A stretch of DNA of 38,301 nt from Mucilaginibacter sp. (GTDB taxonomy: Bacteria > Bacteroidota > Bacteroidia > Sphingobacteriales > Sphingobacteriaceae). A model generated the notes under the pieces. The model made no database searches and was not told the DNA's origin. It saw nothing but the letters and a program-made list of their open reading frames with translations. Position numbers and translations under genes: made by a program. The stretch is from assembly GCA_031292485.1 (NCBI GenBank), contig JARLHA010000030.1:1-38301 (forward strand), in the 5' to 3' direction. Positions 15,340 to 24,300 of the stretch are shown here, piece after piece (positions within the stretch are counted from its first letter, which is position 1; every line of letters starts with the position of its first letter).

Positions 15340-16323
15340 ATAAGGTTTCATCTTCCCGCAGGAGCAGGCGCAATTAGGATCGCTTGCGCCAAGCTTTTGT
15401 AAAAAATGCCGGTAAAAACCAATGCGGTCCTTCATGCCATAATTATTTTCGCCCTTGTTACACTCCACATTTCCGTTTACGATATTGATGGTCATCCCGA
15501 AGCCTGCAACGCGGCCTGCGGCCTTATCTGCCGCATTGGGCTGCCATTTGCCAATCATTACATCATGTGCTGATGGTTTTAAGGCCTGGGGCGTCATCCA
15601 AAAATAAACAGCTGTTTTAAAAGCCATTACCGCATCGCTTGCCACCAGTTGCGGATTATTGAGCAGGGTATGTTTATCGCCCAAAATACAATCAGAGGCA
15701 TAGCCATAATTCCCATTATAACTCAGCTGCATAGGGCCGCGGCCATAATATTTTTTACCGGCAACCGGGGGGTAAACATCATTGGGGGCCGTATAACTGT
15801 TCGATGTGTCATTTTCATGCAGATACATCAGCCCGTCGTTGTACTGCCCGTCTTCGCCGTGCCTGGTTTCGTGGGCTATCTGCGCAAAAAATGCGGCTAA
15901 TTCTTTTTTATTTGTTGCAGGATCTTTTTCAGCGCAAAAATTGCCGTAATCGATGAAATAAGTGCTGTCGGGTTTCTTTTTGGCCCAATCCTCGTTCCAA
16001 TCCGCATCCTGGCGTATAACCGTTGATTTGCCTGTGCTTTTATCTGTGCGGGTAAACTGGTATGTATTCCCCGTGCGTTTTACCACTTTTATTTTTACCA
16101 GGCTTAAATCCTTAACAGCTTTTATAAAAGCGGCGTAAGTATAAAACTTATCCCGCATGGGGAACAAATCATTGAATTGTTTTTCAGTGATCATAGTAGC
16201 AGCCGACGTTTTATTGGCTGATAGATCTGCCCCGGCATTTGCCGGTTTGTCGCATTTTAAACTTAAAAGCGTAACCGATAAAACAATAACACTTATTTTG
16301 GATGATAATAGGATTGGTCTCAT
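15337..16323 (-). CDS. Secreted GH19 chitinase-like glycoside hydrolase
   Basis: The 328-residue protein carries a GH19 domain in its C-terminal two thirds. Catalytic Glu152 is in [12 protein letters not shown] and the probable second Glu170 in MYLHEND. Further hallmarks are [44 protein letters not shown], and [17 protein letters not shown]19 enzymes cleave chitin, or peptidoglycan in some bacterial branches. The N-terminus [27 protein letters not shown] is a signal peptide, possibly a lipoprotein signal (Cys24). Residues about 40-125 are a less conserved region. ATG 16323 is preferred because the longer frame (from 16413) adds a second hydrophobic stretch before the signal. The cysteine-rich end [11 protein letters not shown] is unusual. 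It is monocistronic, with a TTTCGG array at its stop. Confidence 0.9.
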   Translation of the reverse strand: MRPILLSSKISVIVLSVTLLSLKCDKPANAGADLSANKTSAATMITEKQFNDLFPMRDKFYTYAAFIKAVKDLSLVKIKVVKRTGNTYQFTRTDKSTGKSTVIRQDADWNEDWAKKKPDSTYFIDYGNFCAEKDPATNKKELAAFFAQIAHETRHGEDGQYNDGLMYLHENDTSNSYTAPNDVYPPVAGKKYYGRGPMQLSYNGNYGYASDCILGDKHTLLNNPQLVASDAVMAFKTAVYFWMTPQALKPSAHDVMIGKWQPNAADKAAGRVAGFGMTINIVNGNVECNKGENNYGMKDRIGFYRHFLQKLGASDPNCACSCGKMKPY

Positions 16324-16562
16324 GTTTGATTTTGGATCTGTTATTATTAATAACGTTCTAATTAACAAGGTGTTTATAATGTTGAATAATATATTTCGAA
16401 ATTGTACAATCAAAATGCCAAATCAAAACAATAAATTCGAAAATCAGAACCGGGATTAAGCAGATTTATGGATTTCGAGGATTTAAGCCTCATTTACGAA
16501 AATGAATTATAAATCTAAATCCGAAACGGCATAGCCATCTTGAGCACCTATAAAAATAAACA

Positions 16563-16597
16563 ATAGCGAAAAACCGAACATCCGAAATTCGAGATCA
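16563..16597. repeat. Degenerate CCGAAAT word copy
   Basis: AAACCGAACATCCGAAATTC immediately precedes the adenosyltransferase start. It is a weak copy of the TTTCGG/CCGAAAT family and the only one in the window located at a 5' rather than a 3' gene end. Confidence 0.4.
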
Positions 16598-16599
16598 AA

Positions 16600-17148
16600 A
16601 TGAAAATATATACCAAAACAGGCGACAAGGGATTCACCTCACTGATAGGAGGGACGCGTGTCCCGAAATCGCACATCCGGATTGAAAGTTATGGCACGGT
16701 TGATGAACTGAATTCCTACGTAGGGCTTATTATTGACCAGGATATTGACGCACATCACAAAGAGATATTGAAACAGGTACAGGACAGGTTGTTTACTATC
16801 GGTTCGTCATTGGCATCAGATCCGGAGAAATCAAGGATGATTATCCCTGATCTCCACGCGGAAGATATAGCGTTGCTTGAAAATGAAATGGATAAAATGA
16901 ACGAACAATTGCCTGAATTGCGTCATTTTATTTTGCCTGGCGGGAGTATTGCCATATCTTATTGCCATATTGCACGTTGTGTATGCAGGAGAGCTGAAAG
17001 GATTACTGTTCATCTCGCCGGGGAGAGTGTGGTGGATGAAAAGGTAACGATTTACCTTAACAGGCTGAGCGACTATCTTTTTACACTGGCAAGGAAGATT
17101 GGTAACGAAAGTAAAGTACCTGAAAATCAGTGGATACCGAGAATTTAA
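16600..17148 (+). CDS. PduO-type cob(I)yrinic acid a,c-diamide/cobalamin adenosyltransferase
   Basis: The 182-residue enzyme transfers the 5'-deoxyadenosyl group of ATP to cob(I)alamin, making adenosylcobalamin for enzymes such as methylmalonyl-CoA mutase. It has the family's N-terminal ATP motif MKIYTKTGDKGFTSLIGG, then SYGTVDELNSYVGL, and the helical core ends with CRRAERITVHL and VTIYLNRLSDYLFTLAR, which hold the conserved Arg/Glu and Asn-Arg-Leu-Ser-Asp residues. Length is normal for ATR enzymes, which work as trimers in the cytoplasm. It is transcribed alone; the next gene has its own promoter. The start is the only plausible ATG. Confidence 0.95.
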   Translation: MKIYTKTGDKGFTSLIGGTRVPKSHIRIESYGTVDELNSYVGLIIDQDIDAHHKEILKQVQDRLFTIGSSLASDPEKSRMIIPDLHAEDIALLENEMDKMNEQLPELRHFILPGGSIAISYCHIARCVCRRAERITVHLAGESVVDEKVTIYLNRLSDYLFTLARKIGNESKVPENQWIPRI

Positions 17149-17242
17149 AAAAAAATAAAAAATCATCAGGCACTTTTTTTAAAAACAAAATCGCACATGA
17201 TAACTTAGTTGCCAAAAAAAATCAAATCATATTAATGAAAAA

Positions 17243-17275
17243 TTTGATAATCAAATAAAAAATATTATACTTTTG
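17243..17275 (+). promoter_or_regulatory. Complete Bacteroidota promoter (-33/-7) for the DUF2795 gene
   Basis: TTTG at 17243-17246 and TACTTTTG at 17268-17275 (TAnnTTTG) are separated by 21 nt of A/T-rich DNA, as in the known Bacteroidota housekeeping sigma consensus. Transcription would start near 17282, giving a leader of about 34 nt. Confidence 0.75.
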
Positions 17276-17315
17276 CGAAAAAGTAAATTTACCTGATAAC
17301 ACTAAATAAAAACAT

Positions 17316-17537
17316 ATGTATTGGACACTTGAACTTGCATCGCACCTAGAAGATGCGCCATGGCCCGCAACAAAAGATGAATTGATTGATTACGCGATCC
17401 GTTCCGGAGCGCCTGTTGAGGTTATTGAAAACTTGCAGGCATTGGAGGATGACGGTGAGCCATACGAAAACATCGAAGAAATATGGCCTGATTATCCTAC
17501 AAAAGATGACTTCTTTTTTAACGAGGACGAATATTAA
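17316..17537 (+). CDS. DUF2795 family small acidic protein
   Basis: This 73-residue, strongly acidic protein reads MYWTLELASHLEDAPWPATKDELIDYAIRSGAP, then VEVIENLQALEDDGEPYENIEEIWPDYPTKDDFFFNEDEY. The helix pattern (L-x-D-x-P-W-P-A-T-K-x-E-L-x-x-Y-A) matches DUF2795, a winged-helix-like family of unknown function very conserved in Bacteroidota. It has a well-formed promoter upstream and a strong terminator 17 nt after its stop, so it is a dedicated single-gene transcript, probably highly expressed. I infer a cytosolic role but no mechanism. Confidence 0.88.
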   Translation: MYWTLELASHLEDAPWPATKDELIDYAIRSGAPVEVIENLQALEDDGEPYENIEEIWPDYPTKDDFFFNEDEY

Positions 17538-17553
17538 AAGTCGCCTTTAAAAT

Positions 17554-17590
17554 AAAAAACCCTGCATCAGCGGGGTTTTTTATTTTATAA
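17554..17590 (+). terminator. Strong rho-independent terminator
   Basis: AAAAAACCCTG pairs with CGGGGTTTTTT around CATCAG, followed by ATTTTAT. It lies 17 nt after the DUF2795 stop. A-run symmetry means it could also act on the minus strand. Confidence 0.88.
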
Positions 17591-17647
17591 AACATTTTGG
17601 AACAGTTTTAGTTGAATATAAAACATTATCCACTAAAACTTTATAAA

Positions 17648-17797
17648 ATGAGAAGCATTCTTTATTTAATCGCCGTGATCCTGGTAATAGGATGGATATT
17701 CGGAGCCTTTGTTTATCCCGTTGGTGGCGGACTGATCCATATTCTATTAGTAATTGCTATTATCGCAATACTTTTAGGTGTCATCCGGAGGGCTTAA
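17648..17797 (+). CDS. Small Lmo0937/DUF5670-type membrane protein
   Basis: The 49-residue protein is almost wholly hydrophobic: MRSILYLIAVILVIGWIFGAFVYP, the turn VGGGLIHILL, and a second segment VIAIIAILLGVIRRA. The pattern (LIAVILVxxWxxGxF, GGxIHxLLVIAxIxLLxxxI) matches the Lmo0937/DUF5670 family of two-pass small membrane proteins, often stress-induced and present in many copies in Bacteroidota. ATG 17648 is chosen because the longer frame adds a non-hydrophobic leader and starts inside the promoter region. Its stop TAA runs straight into a TAGTCCATAG word array shared, inverted, with the convergent ispD. Confidence 0.8.
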   Translation: MRSILYLIAVILVIGWIFGAFVYPVGGGLIHILLVIAIIAILLGVIRRA

Positions 17798-17905
17798 TTT
17801 AGTCCATAGACGATAGTCCATTGTCCATGGCAGAAAAGCTGCCGGATTATGGACTATTATCTCAAAAAACTTCTTCTTTCTATGGTCCATCGACCATGGA
17901 CTATA
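17798..17905. repeat. Inverted TAGTCCAT word arrays between convergent genes
   Basis: The left array is 17798-17830 (TTTAGTCCATAGACGATAGT then CCATTGTCCATGG). The right arrays are ATTATGGACTATTAT (17845-17859) and CTATGGTCCATCGACCATGG (17880-17899) followed by ACTATA. Read from the ispD side, the stop TAG begins TAGTCCATGGTCGATGGACC. The same word thus follows both stop codons in inverted orientation and could form an imperfect long stem. Confidence 0.75.
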
Positions 17906-18596
17906 AACCTTTTAAAAAATGCTCAGCAATTGCTATGTCTTCCGGGAAAGTTATCTTTATGTTGCGGTAGCTCCCTTCAATTACAGAAACCGGAAAGCCT
18001 GCTGCTTCCGCAACGCTGGCGTCGTCGGTAAATCCTTCGTTAAAAGGCTGGTTATAGGCTGTCCGCAGTTGTTCTATTTTAAATGTTTGCGGTGTTTGCA
18101 CCATGTATATTTCATCCCTCAATAAACTTACTGATGCGCCGTTTTTTAATTGCCTCACAGAGTCGCGGCTTTTTACGGCAGTAATGGCGTTGCCGGTTTC
18201 TGCGGCGCGTTTATAAGATTCATTAATTATAGCTTCGCCTGGAAGGGGTCTTACCGCATCATGAACTGCAACCAGTGCATCACTATCTTCTGCTATTGCG
18301 TCAAGCCCATTTTTAACAGAGTGAAACCGCGTTTCGCCGCCATTTATTAATTGGTGGGCGATATTGAAATTATATTCGGCGCAAAGTTGCTCCCAGTAGG
18401 ATTGGTACGCTGCCGGCAAAACAATAATGATATTGGGGTTTGATGCGGAATTAAAAAAGGCCGCAACCGTGTGCATCAATACAGGCCTTCCATTGAGCGC
18501 CAAAAATTGTTTGGGAACAGCAGCCTGCATCCGGCTACCCGAGCCGCCGGCAACAATGATTACGTACTTTTTCAATATTGGGCCGGAATTGATCAT
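17901..18596 (-). CDS. ispD: 2-C-methyl-D-erythritol 4-phosphate cytidylyltransferase IspD
   Basis: This enzyme couples CTP to 2-C-methylerythritol 4-phosphate, the step before IspE in the MEP pathway. The 231-residue protein has the nucleotide-binding loop YVIIVAGGSGSRMQAAVPKQF, LNGRPVLMHTVAAF, ALVAVHDAVRPLP with the metal-binding Asp, VKSRDSVRQ, and the dimer-arm and C-terminal segments QTPQTFKIEQL, FTDDASVAEAAG and GSYRNIKITFPEDIAIAE. The start at 18596 gives a 10-residue lead before KKYVII; no closer ATG exists. The queA stop is 63 nt upstream on the same strand, with a palindrome and word repeat between them, so partial cotranscription is possible. Its stop TAG is itself part of a TAGTCCATGG word array. 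Confidence 0.96.
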   Translation of the reverse strand: MINSGPILKKYVIIVAGGSGSRMQAAVPKQFLALNGRPVLMHTVAAFFNSASNPNIIIVLPAAYQSYWEQLCAEYNFNIAHQLINGGETRFHSVKNGLDAIAEDSDALVAVHDAVRPLPGEAIINESYKRAAETGNAITAVKSRDSVRQLKNGASVSLLRDEIYMVQTPQTFKIEQLRTAYNQPFNEGFTDDASVAEAAGFPVSVIEGSYRNIKITFPEDIAIAEHFLKGL

Positions 18597-18610
18597 TAAT
18601 TCAGGAAAAA

Positions 18611-18662
18611 ATCGGAAATCGAAAATCCCTGCCTGCGGCAGGCAGGGCGAAATCCGAAATTA
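18611..18662. repeat. GC palindrome nested in a TTTCGG word array
   Basis: CCCTGCCTGC (18627-18636), a single G, and GCAGGCAGGG (18638-18647) form a perfect 10-bp-arm palindrome. It is flanked by ATCGGAAATCG on the left and CGAAATCCGAAAT on the right, the word family seen at 9.6 kb, which runs into the queA stop TAA (18662-18660). The whole unit lies in the queA-ispD junction. Confidence 0.8.
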
Positions 18663-19709
18663 AATTATCAGCATTGCATCACCATAGCTGTAAAAGCGAT
18701 ATTTTTCTTTCACTGCCACTTCGTACGCATTCATTACGTGCTCATAACCTCCAAATGCACAAACCATCATCAGTAAGGTTGATTCAGGTGTATGAAAATT
18801 GGTAATCATTGAATTGGCAATGCTGAAGTCATACGGCGGAAAGATAAACTTGCTGGTCCAGTCGTTTGCGGGCTTCAAAGTTTTGTTTGCCGATACGGCT
18901 GATTCGATGGCGCGCATTGACGTAGTGCCCACAGCGCAAATGCGTTTTTTTAATTCAATGCCCCTGTTTACTATATTGGCTTGTTTTTCCTCAATAATAA
19001 ACTGTTCTGAGTCCATTTTGTGCTTGGTCAAATCCTCTACCTCAACCGGGCGGAAGGTACCAAGGCCAACATGCAGCGTAACTTCAGCAAATTCAACACC
19101 TTTCAGTTCAAGACGTTTCATCAGCTCGCGGCTAAAATGCAAGCCTGCTGTAGGGGCCGCGACGGCGCCTTCGTGTTTTGCAAAAATAGTTTGATAACGT
19201 TCCTTATCTTCAGCAGTAGCTTTACGTTTGATATATTTGGGCAGCGGTGTTTCACCCAGGATCTCCACATTGCGGCGGAATTCCTCATCGGTTCCATCAA
19301 ACAAAAAACGTATTGTACGGCCACGTGAGGTGGTGTTGTCCACAACTTCGGCAATCAGCAGATCATCATCCCCAAAATATAATTTGTTACCAACGCGGAT
19401 CTTGCGGGCCGGATCAACCAGCACATCCCATAAACGTAATTCTTTATTTAACTCACGCAGCAAGAAAACTTCGATAGTTGCACCTGTTTTTTCCTTGTTG
19501 CCATACATGCGGGCCGGAAATACTTTGGTATTGTTAAGAATCATCACATCCTTGTCATCAAAATAGTCAAGGACGTCTTTAAATATTTTATGCTCAATTT
19601 GGCCTGTCTCGCGGTGAAGCACCATTAATCGCGCTTCGTCGCGCGTATTAGCAGGAGTATGGGCTACTAATGAATCAGGCAGATTGAACTTAAATTGAGA
19701 TAATTTCAT
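18660..19709 (-). CDS. queA: S-adenosylmethionine:tRNA ribosyltransferase-isomerase QueA
   Basis: QueA moves the ribosyl part of S-adenosylmethionine onto preQ1 in tRNA, making epoxyqueuosine, the step after Tgt. The 349-residue protein has the family's start [18 protein letters not shown], then the conserved [62 protein letters not shown], and near the end [23 protein letters not shown]. All are diagnostic and intact. It is slightly shorter than the E. coli protein, as is usual in Bacteroidota. A -7 box lies 28-35 nt upstream. The stop is followed immediately by a repeat and GC palindrome that separate it from ispD. Confidence 0.98.
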   Translation of the reverse strand: MKLSQFKFNLPDSLVAHTPANTRDEARLMVLHRETGQIEHKIFKDVLDYFDDKDVMILNNTKVFPARMYGNKEKTGATIEVFLLRELNKELRLWDVLVDPARKIRVGNKLYFGDDDLLIAEVVDNTTSRGRTIRFLFDGTDEEFRRNVEILGETPLPKYIKRKATAEDKERYQTIFAKHEGAVAAPTAGLHFSRELMKRLELKGVEFAEVTLHVGLGTFRPVEVEDLTKHKMDSEQFIIEEKQANIVNRGIELKKRICAVGTTSMRAIESAVSANKTLKPANDWTSKFIFPPYDFSIANSMITNFHTPESTLLMMVCAFGGYEHVMNAYEVAVKEKYRFYSYGDAMLII

Positions 19710-19736
19710 GCTAAATGATATGAATTTTCAAGGGCG

Positions 19737-19744
19737 CAAATGTA
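19737..19744 (-). promoter_or_regulatory. Bacteroidota -7 box for queA
   Basis: On the minus strand TACATTTG (TAnnTTTG) lies 28-35 nt upstream of the queA ATG. No TTTG is found 19-21 nt further upstream. Repeated ACCGAT motifs begin 15 nt beyond it. Confidence 0.5.
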
Positions 19745-19758
19745 AGGAATAAATTTGT

Positions 19759-19968
19759 AATTTCACCGATTTTGTTGTATGATTTCACCGATTTTGTTAC
19801 ATCATTATACCGATTCGAAAATGGTTGCGTTGTTTTATTACATCAACACAAAGATTATATGATTGTGTTTTTAAATAAAAGAAATAGTGTAACTTATAGG
19901 CCGCAGTATGGTCTAACAGTCAAAGTAAAAGTGAGCATCGGTGAAATCAAACCATAATCGGTGTAATT
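19759..19968. promoter_or_regulatory. Five ATTTCACCGAT-like motifs in divergent queA/permease spacer
   Basis: Two direct copies of ATTTCACCGATTTTGTT start at 19760 and 19782 (22-nt spacing, about two helical turns). ATTATACCGATT follows at 19804-19815. Two inverted copies are near the permease start: ATCGGTGAAAT at 19937-19947 and AATCGGTGTAATT at 19956-19968. The clustering in a divergent promoter region resembles an operator array. No cognate regulator is adjacent. Confidence 0.5.
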
Positions 19969-19983
19969 GCAAATAAAATAAAT

Positions 19984-21234
19984 ATGCTGTTTTTAAAACT
20001 TTTGAGGGAAAGCTTTTTATTCGCCAACGATTCGTTAAGGGGAAATAAACTACGCACATTTCTATCCCTGCTGGGGGTAACCATAGGCATTTTTACCATC
20101 ATTTTCGTTTTTTCGGCGGTTGATACTTTGAAAAATAACCTGCAAAACAGCGTAAACAAACTAGGCAGCAATAGTATCTATATTCAAAAATGGCCCTGGG
20201 GTGGTGGCGGAGACGATTTTCCCTGGTGGAAATACATGCAGCGGCCGGTGCCTAAATTGCGGGATTTTGATGCTTTGCAACGCCTGAGCCGCACGGCGCT
20301 CGCCATTTCATATGAAGTTGGCATTGATAACCGCACGGTAAAATACCAAAGCAATACAGTAAGTGGTGCGCAAATCGATGCCGCAAGCCAGGATCATGAT
20401 ATTACCTGGAATTTTGATTTTTCGGAGGGCAGGTATTTCACAAATATGGAATCCAGGGCGGGCAGCCCGGTCACTATTATTGGCTATGATATCGCTCATG
20501 ACCTGTTTCCTGATGGCGGCGCTATTGATAAACAATTAAAGATAATGGGCCGGTATGTGAAAGTGGTAGGGGTGTTTAAGAAAGAAGGCAATGATATCCT
20601 TGGTATATCCTCTGATAAGGAGATTCTTTTGCCATTAAATTTTGCAAAAGATGTTATAGATTTTCAGAATGATAATTATGGTCCGCAGATTGTAGTGCGT
20701 GGTAAACCTGGTATTGGGGTTGATGAAGTTGAAAGTGAGCTAAAGGGCCTGATGCGTTCGATACACCGGATAAAACCGGGCGCTGACGACGATTTTTCGT
20801 TAAATAAAACTACTATTATATCTAACCAGCTGGACGTAGTATTTGGTGTTTTGCATACGGTAGGTTTAATTATAGGCCTGTTCTCTATCCTGGTTGGTGG
20901 ATTTGGTATCGCAAATATCATGTTTGTATCCGTTAAGGAGCGCACCAATATTATTGGGATCCAAAAGTCACTCGGGGCAAAAAGCTATTTTATATTACTG
21001 CAATTTTTGATTGAAGCCATTTTTCTATGTTTGATGGGAGGGGTGATGGGACTGGCCCTGGTTTATCTTCTTACGTTAGCAGTTAGCGCCGCGGCCGATC
21101 TGAAAATTGTCCTCGATATAAAAAATATCATTATCGGCATCGGCACTTCGTTTACCATCGGTGTCATTTCGGGAATTATCCCGGCCTGGTTTGCGGCTAA
21201 GTTGGATCCGGTTGAAGCGATAAGGTCTAATTAG
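19984..21234 (+). CDS. MacB/FtsX-type ABC transporter permease
   Basis: The 416-residue permease has four membrane segments. The first (residues about 25-45) lies in the motif RGNKLRTFLSLLGVTIGIFTIIFV. A large periplasmic MacB-like core domain follows (about 60-285), including the GRYFTNMESRAGSPVTIIGYDIAHDLFP strand region. A C-terminal FtsX domain begins GLIIGLFSILVGGFGIANIMFVSVKERTNIIGIQKSLGAK and ends SGIIPAWFAAKLDPVEAIRSN. MacB-type systems perform mechanotransmission across the periplasm, for example in lipoprotein, toxin or antibiotic-peptide traffic. The ATPase subunit is not adjacent, so the partner must lie elsewhere. Upstream is an operator-like motif cluster; the stop TAG opens a TAGTCATTAGTCATT array. 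Confidence 0.9.
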   Translation: MLFLKLLRESFLFANDSLRGNKLRTFLSLLGVTIGIFTIIFVFSAVDTLKNNLQNSVNKLGSNSIYIQKWPWGGGGDDFPWWKYMQRPVPKLRDFDALQRLSRTALAISYEVGIDNRTVKYQSNTVSGAQIDAASQDHDITWNFDFSEGRYFTNMESRAGSPVTIIGYDIAHDLFPDGGAIDKQLKIMGRYVKVVGVFKKEGNDILGISSDKEILLPLNFAKDVIDFQNDNYGPQIVVRGKPGIGVDEVESELKGLMRSIHRIKPGADDDFSLNKTTIISNQLDVVFGVLHTVGLIIGLFSILVGGFGIANIMFVSVKERTNIIGIQKSLGAKSYFILLQFLIEAIFLCLMGGVMGLALVYLLTLAVSAAADLKIVLDIKNIIIGIGTSFTIGVISGIIPAWFAAKLDPVEAIRSN

Positions 21235-21305
21235 TCATTAGTCATTGAATGCGCACTGGATATATCCGTTAACCAATGACGCGAGGCAAATGACAAATGA
21301 CCACC
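21232..21305. repeat. Inverted GTCATT word arrays between convergent genes
   Basis: The permease stop TAG reads on as TAGTCATTAGTCATTG (21232-21247). The kinase stop TGA (21308-21306) reads on, on the minus strand, as GGTGGTCATTTGTCATTTGC, with a third copy CAATGAC at 21274-21280. The two ends are inverted copies of the same word at convergent stop codons. Confidence 0.75.
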
Positions 21306-24300
21306 TCACCCTTCCACAGCGACGTAATACCTTGCTACTTTTTCAAACAGCACATTTGGAACAAACGGTTTTGTAAGGTAATCGCACATGCCGGCGGCAA
21401 ACGCCTTGCTATGGGTTTCGGGCATCGCATCTGCGGTAAGCGCTAAGATAGGTATCTGCGGATTTGACCGTTTAATTATGCGCGTTGCTTCAAAACCGTC
21501 CATTCCGGGCATCTGAAGGTCCATAATGATCAAGTCGTAATTATTTTGTTTCGTTAGTTCGATTGCTTCAAGCCCGCTGATGGCCTCATCCGGTGTTGCC
21601 TGCCATTTTTTAAGGAATTTTGAGGCGATCATGATATTCATTTTATTATCGTCAACTATTAAAACGCGCATTCCAAGTAAATCCGGGGTTGAATTTGGCG
21701 GTAAGATTGACGCAGTGTCGTCTTTCTTTTCTTCCAGCGGAGCAATTTCAAATATGATCGAAAAGGTAAATTCCGTACCGTGCCCAGGTTTGCTTGTAAC
21801 AGAAATGGTGCTTTTATGTAGCTCAATAAGGCGCTTGGTAATGGCTAACCCAAGGCCGGTACCGCCATAATTGGTATCGGATTGGGTTTCCTGCTCAAAT
21901 GGGTCAAAGATGATGTGAATGTTTTCTGGGGCAATACCTATGCCTGTATCAGTAACGATAAACTTGATTTGAACAGTTTTGCTTGTTATTTGCTGCTGGT
22001 CAAGCCGGATTATTACCTTGCCGTAATGCGTAAATTTAATGGCATTGCTTACCAGGTTATTAAGCACTTGTCCTAACCGTACCTGGTCGCCTATTAACTG
22101 GGCAGGGATATTATCGTCGATGATCAATTCTATGTCAAGTTCCTTTTCTGTCGCCTTTGCATAAAATGATTTTTTGATCTTTTGGGTAAGATGATGAATG
22201 TTGAATGGGATTTTGTTTAACTCCAGCTTCCCGGCTTCAATTTTATTATAATCCAATATGTCGTTAATAATAGCCAGCAGATTTTCTCCTGAAAATTTGA
22301 GGGTGTTCAGGTATTCCAATTGATCCGGCTTTGGGTCTTCACATAATAATAAGTTGGTTGTGCCTATCACAGCGTTCATAGGCGTCCTGATCTCATGACT
22401 CATAATAGACAGGAATTCTGATTTAAATTGGGACGATTTTTCGGCCTGTTCTTTCGCCGTGATCAATTCCTGTGTTTTTTTCTGCCGCTCGGTTATATCC
22501 TCGCCAATGCCGGTTACTTCCTTAATCTGCCCGTTCTCGTCATAACTTATCGTGTTTTGCCAGCTTATAACGCGATGGTCGCCGTTGCGGCAAATTACTG
22601 AATTGGTGTTCTGTGGTTTGAATGAATCGTTATCGAACAATTCAGAAGTGTCATTTCTTGAATTTTCGGGAACAAAATTACTGATCCAGTTTAAGCCAAG
22701 TATTTCCGTTTGCTCGTATCCAAGCATTTCGGCGGCATACTTGTTACAAAAGATAACGTCGCCATTGCTATCTATTGAAACAGCGGGTAGCTTAATGGTT
22801 TCTAATACAAGTTTATATTTATTTTCAGTACGTTGCGATTCAAGTTCAGCCAATTTGCGGTCGGTAATATCCTGCAACGTGCCGATTACTTTGCGTAATA
22901 CGCCATCCTCGCGCTTTATTAATTTACCCACGATGATGCTTAAATACTTGATATTACCGTTTGGCGTAATGATCCTGTATTCGTAGGAGGTATTAGTAAT
23001 TTTAGAAAGATCTTTTAAATGCTGTTTAAGGATATGCCTGTCATTAGGATGGGCATATTTAGTCAATAATTTCATAAAGTTTTGCTCGGCAACCACTGCC
23101 GGGTCCAGCTCAAAGATATTGTTGATCTCATCAGACCAGGTAAGCTTATTCATGATCACATCCCATTTCCAGTTACCAATTTTTGCAATGGTTTGCGCTT
23201 CCTCAAGTTCGGCCTGGCTTACTTTTATTTTCTTTTCCGAGCTTTTTGTCTCTGTAATATCCTGTAGCACACCAAAACTACGTTTAGGCTTTCCATTTTC
23301 ATCGGTAACAAGTTTTCCTTTTAAAGCCCTGAAGTATTTTAAGATTCCGTTAGGGGTGATCAGCTTATATTCAAACTGACTTTCGTTAGCTTCCGTCAGG
23401 TTCGAAAAATATTGCCATGCTTTTTCACGGTCATCTGGGTGAATCAGGCTGATATAATATTCGTATTTGCTTATATCTTCGGGTATGCTGTCAATTTCAA
23501 GGATATTGTACAAGCTTTTTGACCAATAGGTTTCTTTTGTTGAATGATCATACCACCAGTTGCCTGTTTTTGCAATAGCCTGTGCCTCAAGTAGCAATGC
23601 TTCTTTTTCTTTTAATTCGTCTGCGTATTTTTTTTGTTCCGAGATGTCTGTAACAGATGCTGAGATCCTGAATGTGTAATTTCCGTTGGGATCAAAAACA
23701 GGTGCGAGCCGTGCAACAAACCAGCGTCCCGAGCCAAAATCAGAATTGAATTCAATGGTAATTTGTTGCCTGGTTTTTATCACCTGTTCCAAAGCATCAT
23801 CGTATTTTTTTGCTTTGTCATACCCGAAAACATCCGTCAGCTTTTTGCCGATAAATATTGTCGGGTCAATTACCCGGTCGTCAGTTTTACGAAACCACGT
23901 ATTCAAACAAATTTTGTTCTCATCAAATTCAAAAATAATTTCGTTCAGCGAGTTAATGAGCGAATTCAGGTTGTTCCGCTTACCTCTCAGCATTTCATCA
24001 TTCACCATAAGCGATTTATTCAGCTCAACCACATGGTTTACAGCCTTATTAAATTTAAGGTTGTAAGCCATCATTACTAAAAACGAAACATACGCTATTA
24101 AAGTAAAGGTGAGCAACAGCACTACCAATACAACCGCCGAGATATTTAATTGCGGCGCCGTGAAGTATGCAACCAGGGTGGCCAGCAGATTGAGCAGGCA
24201 AATGGTAACAAATTCCCATCGTTTTTTACAAAACAGGGTGAGCGCTATAAAGATGGTTATTGAACTAAACAGGTAAATAGGACTAAATCCGTTTCTGCTT

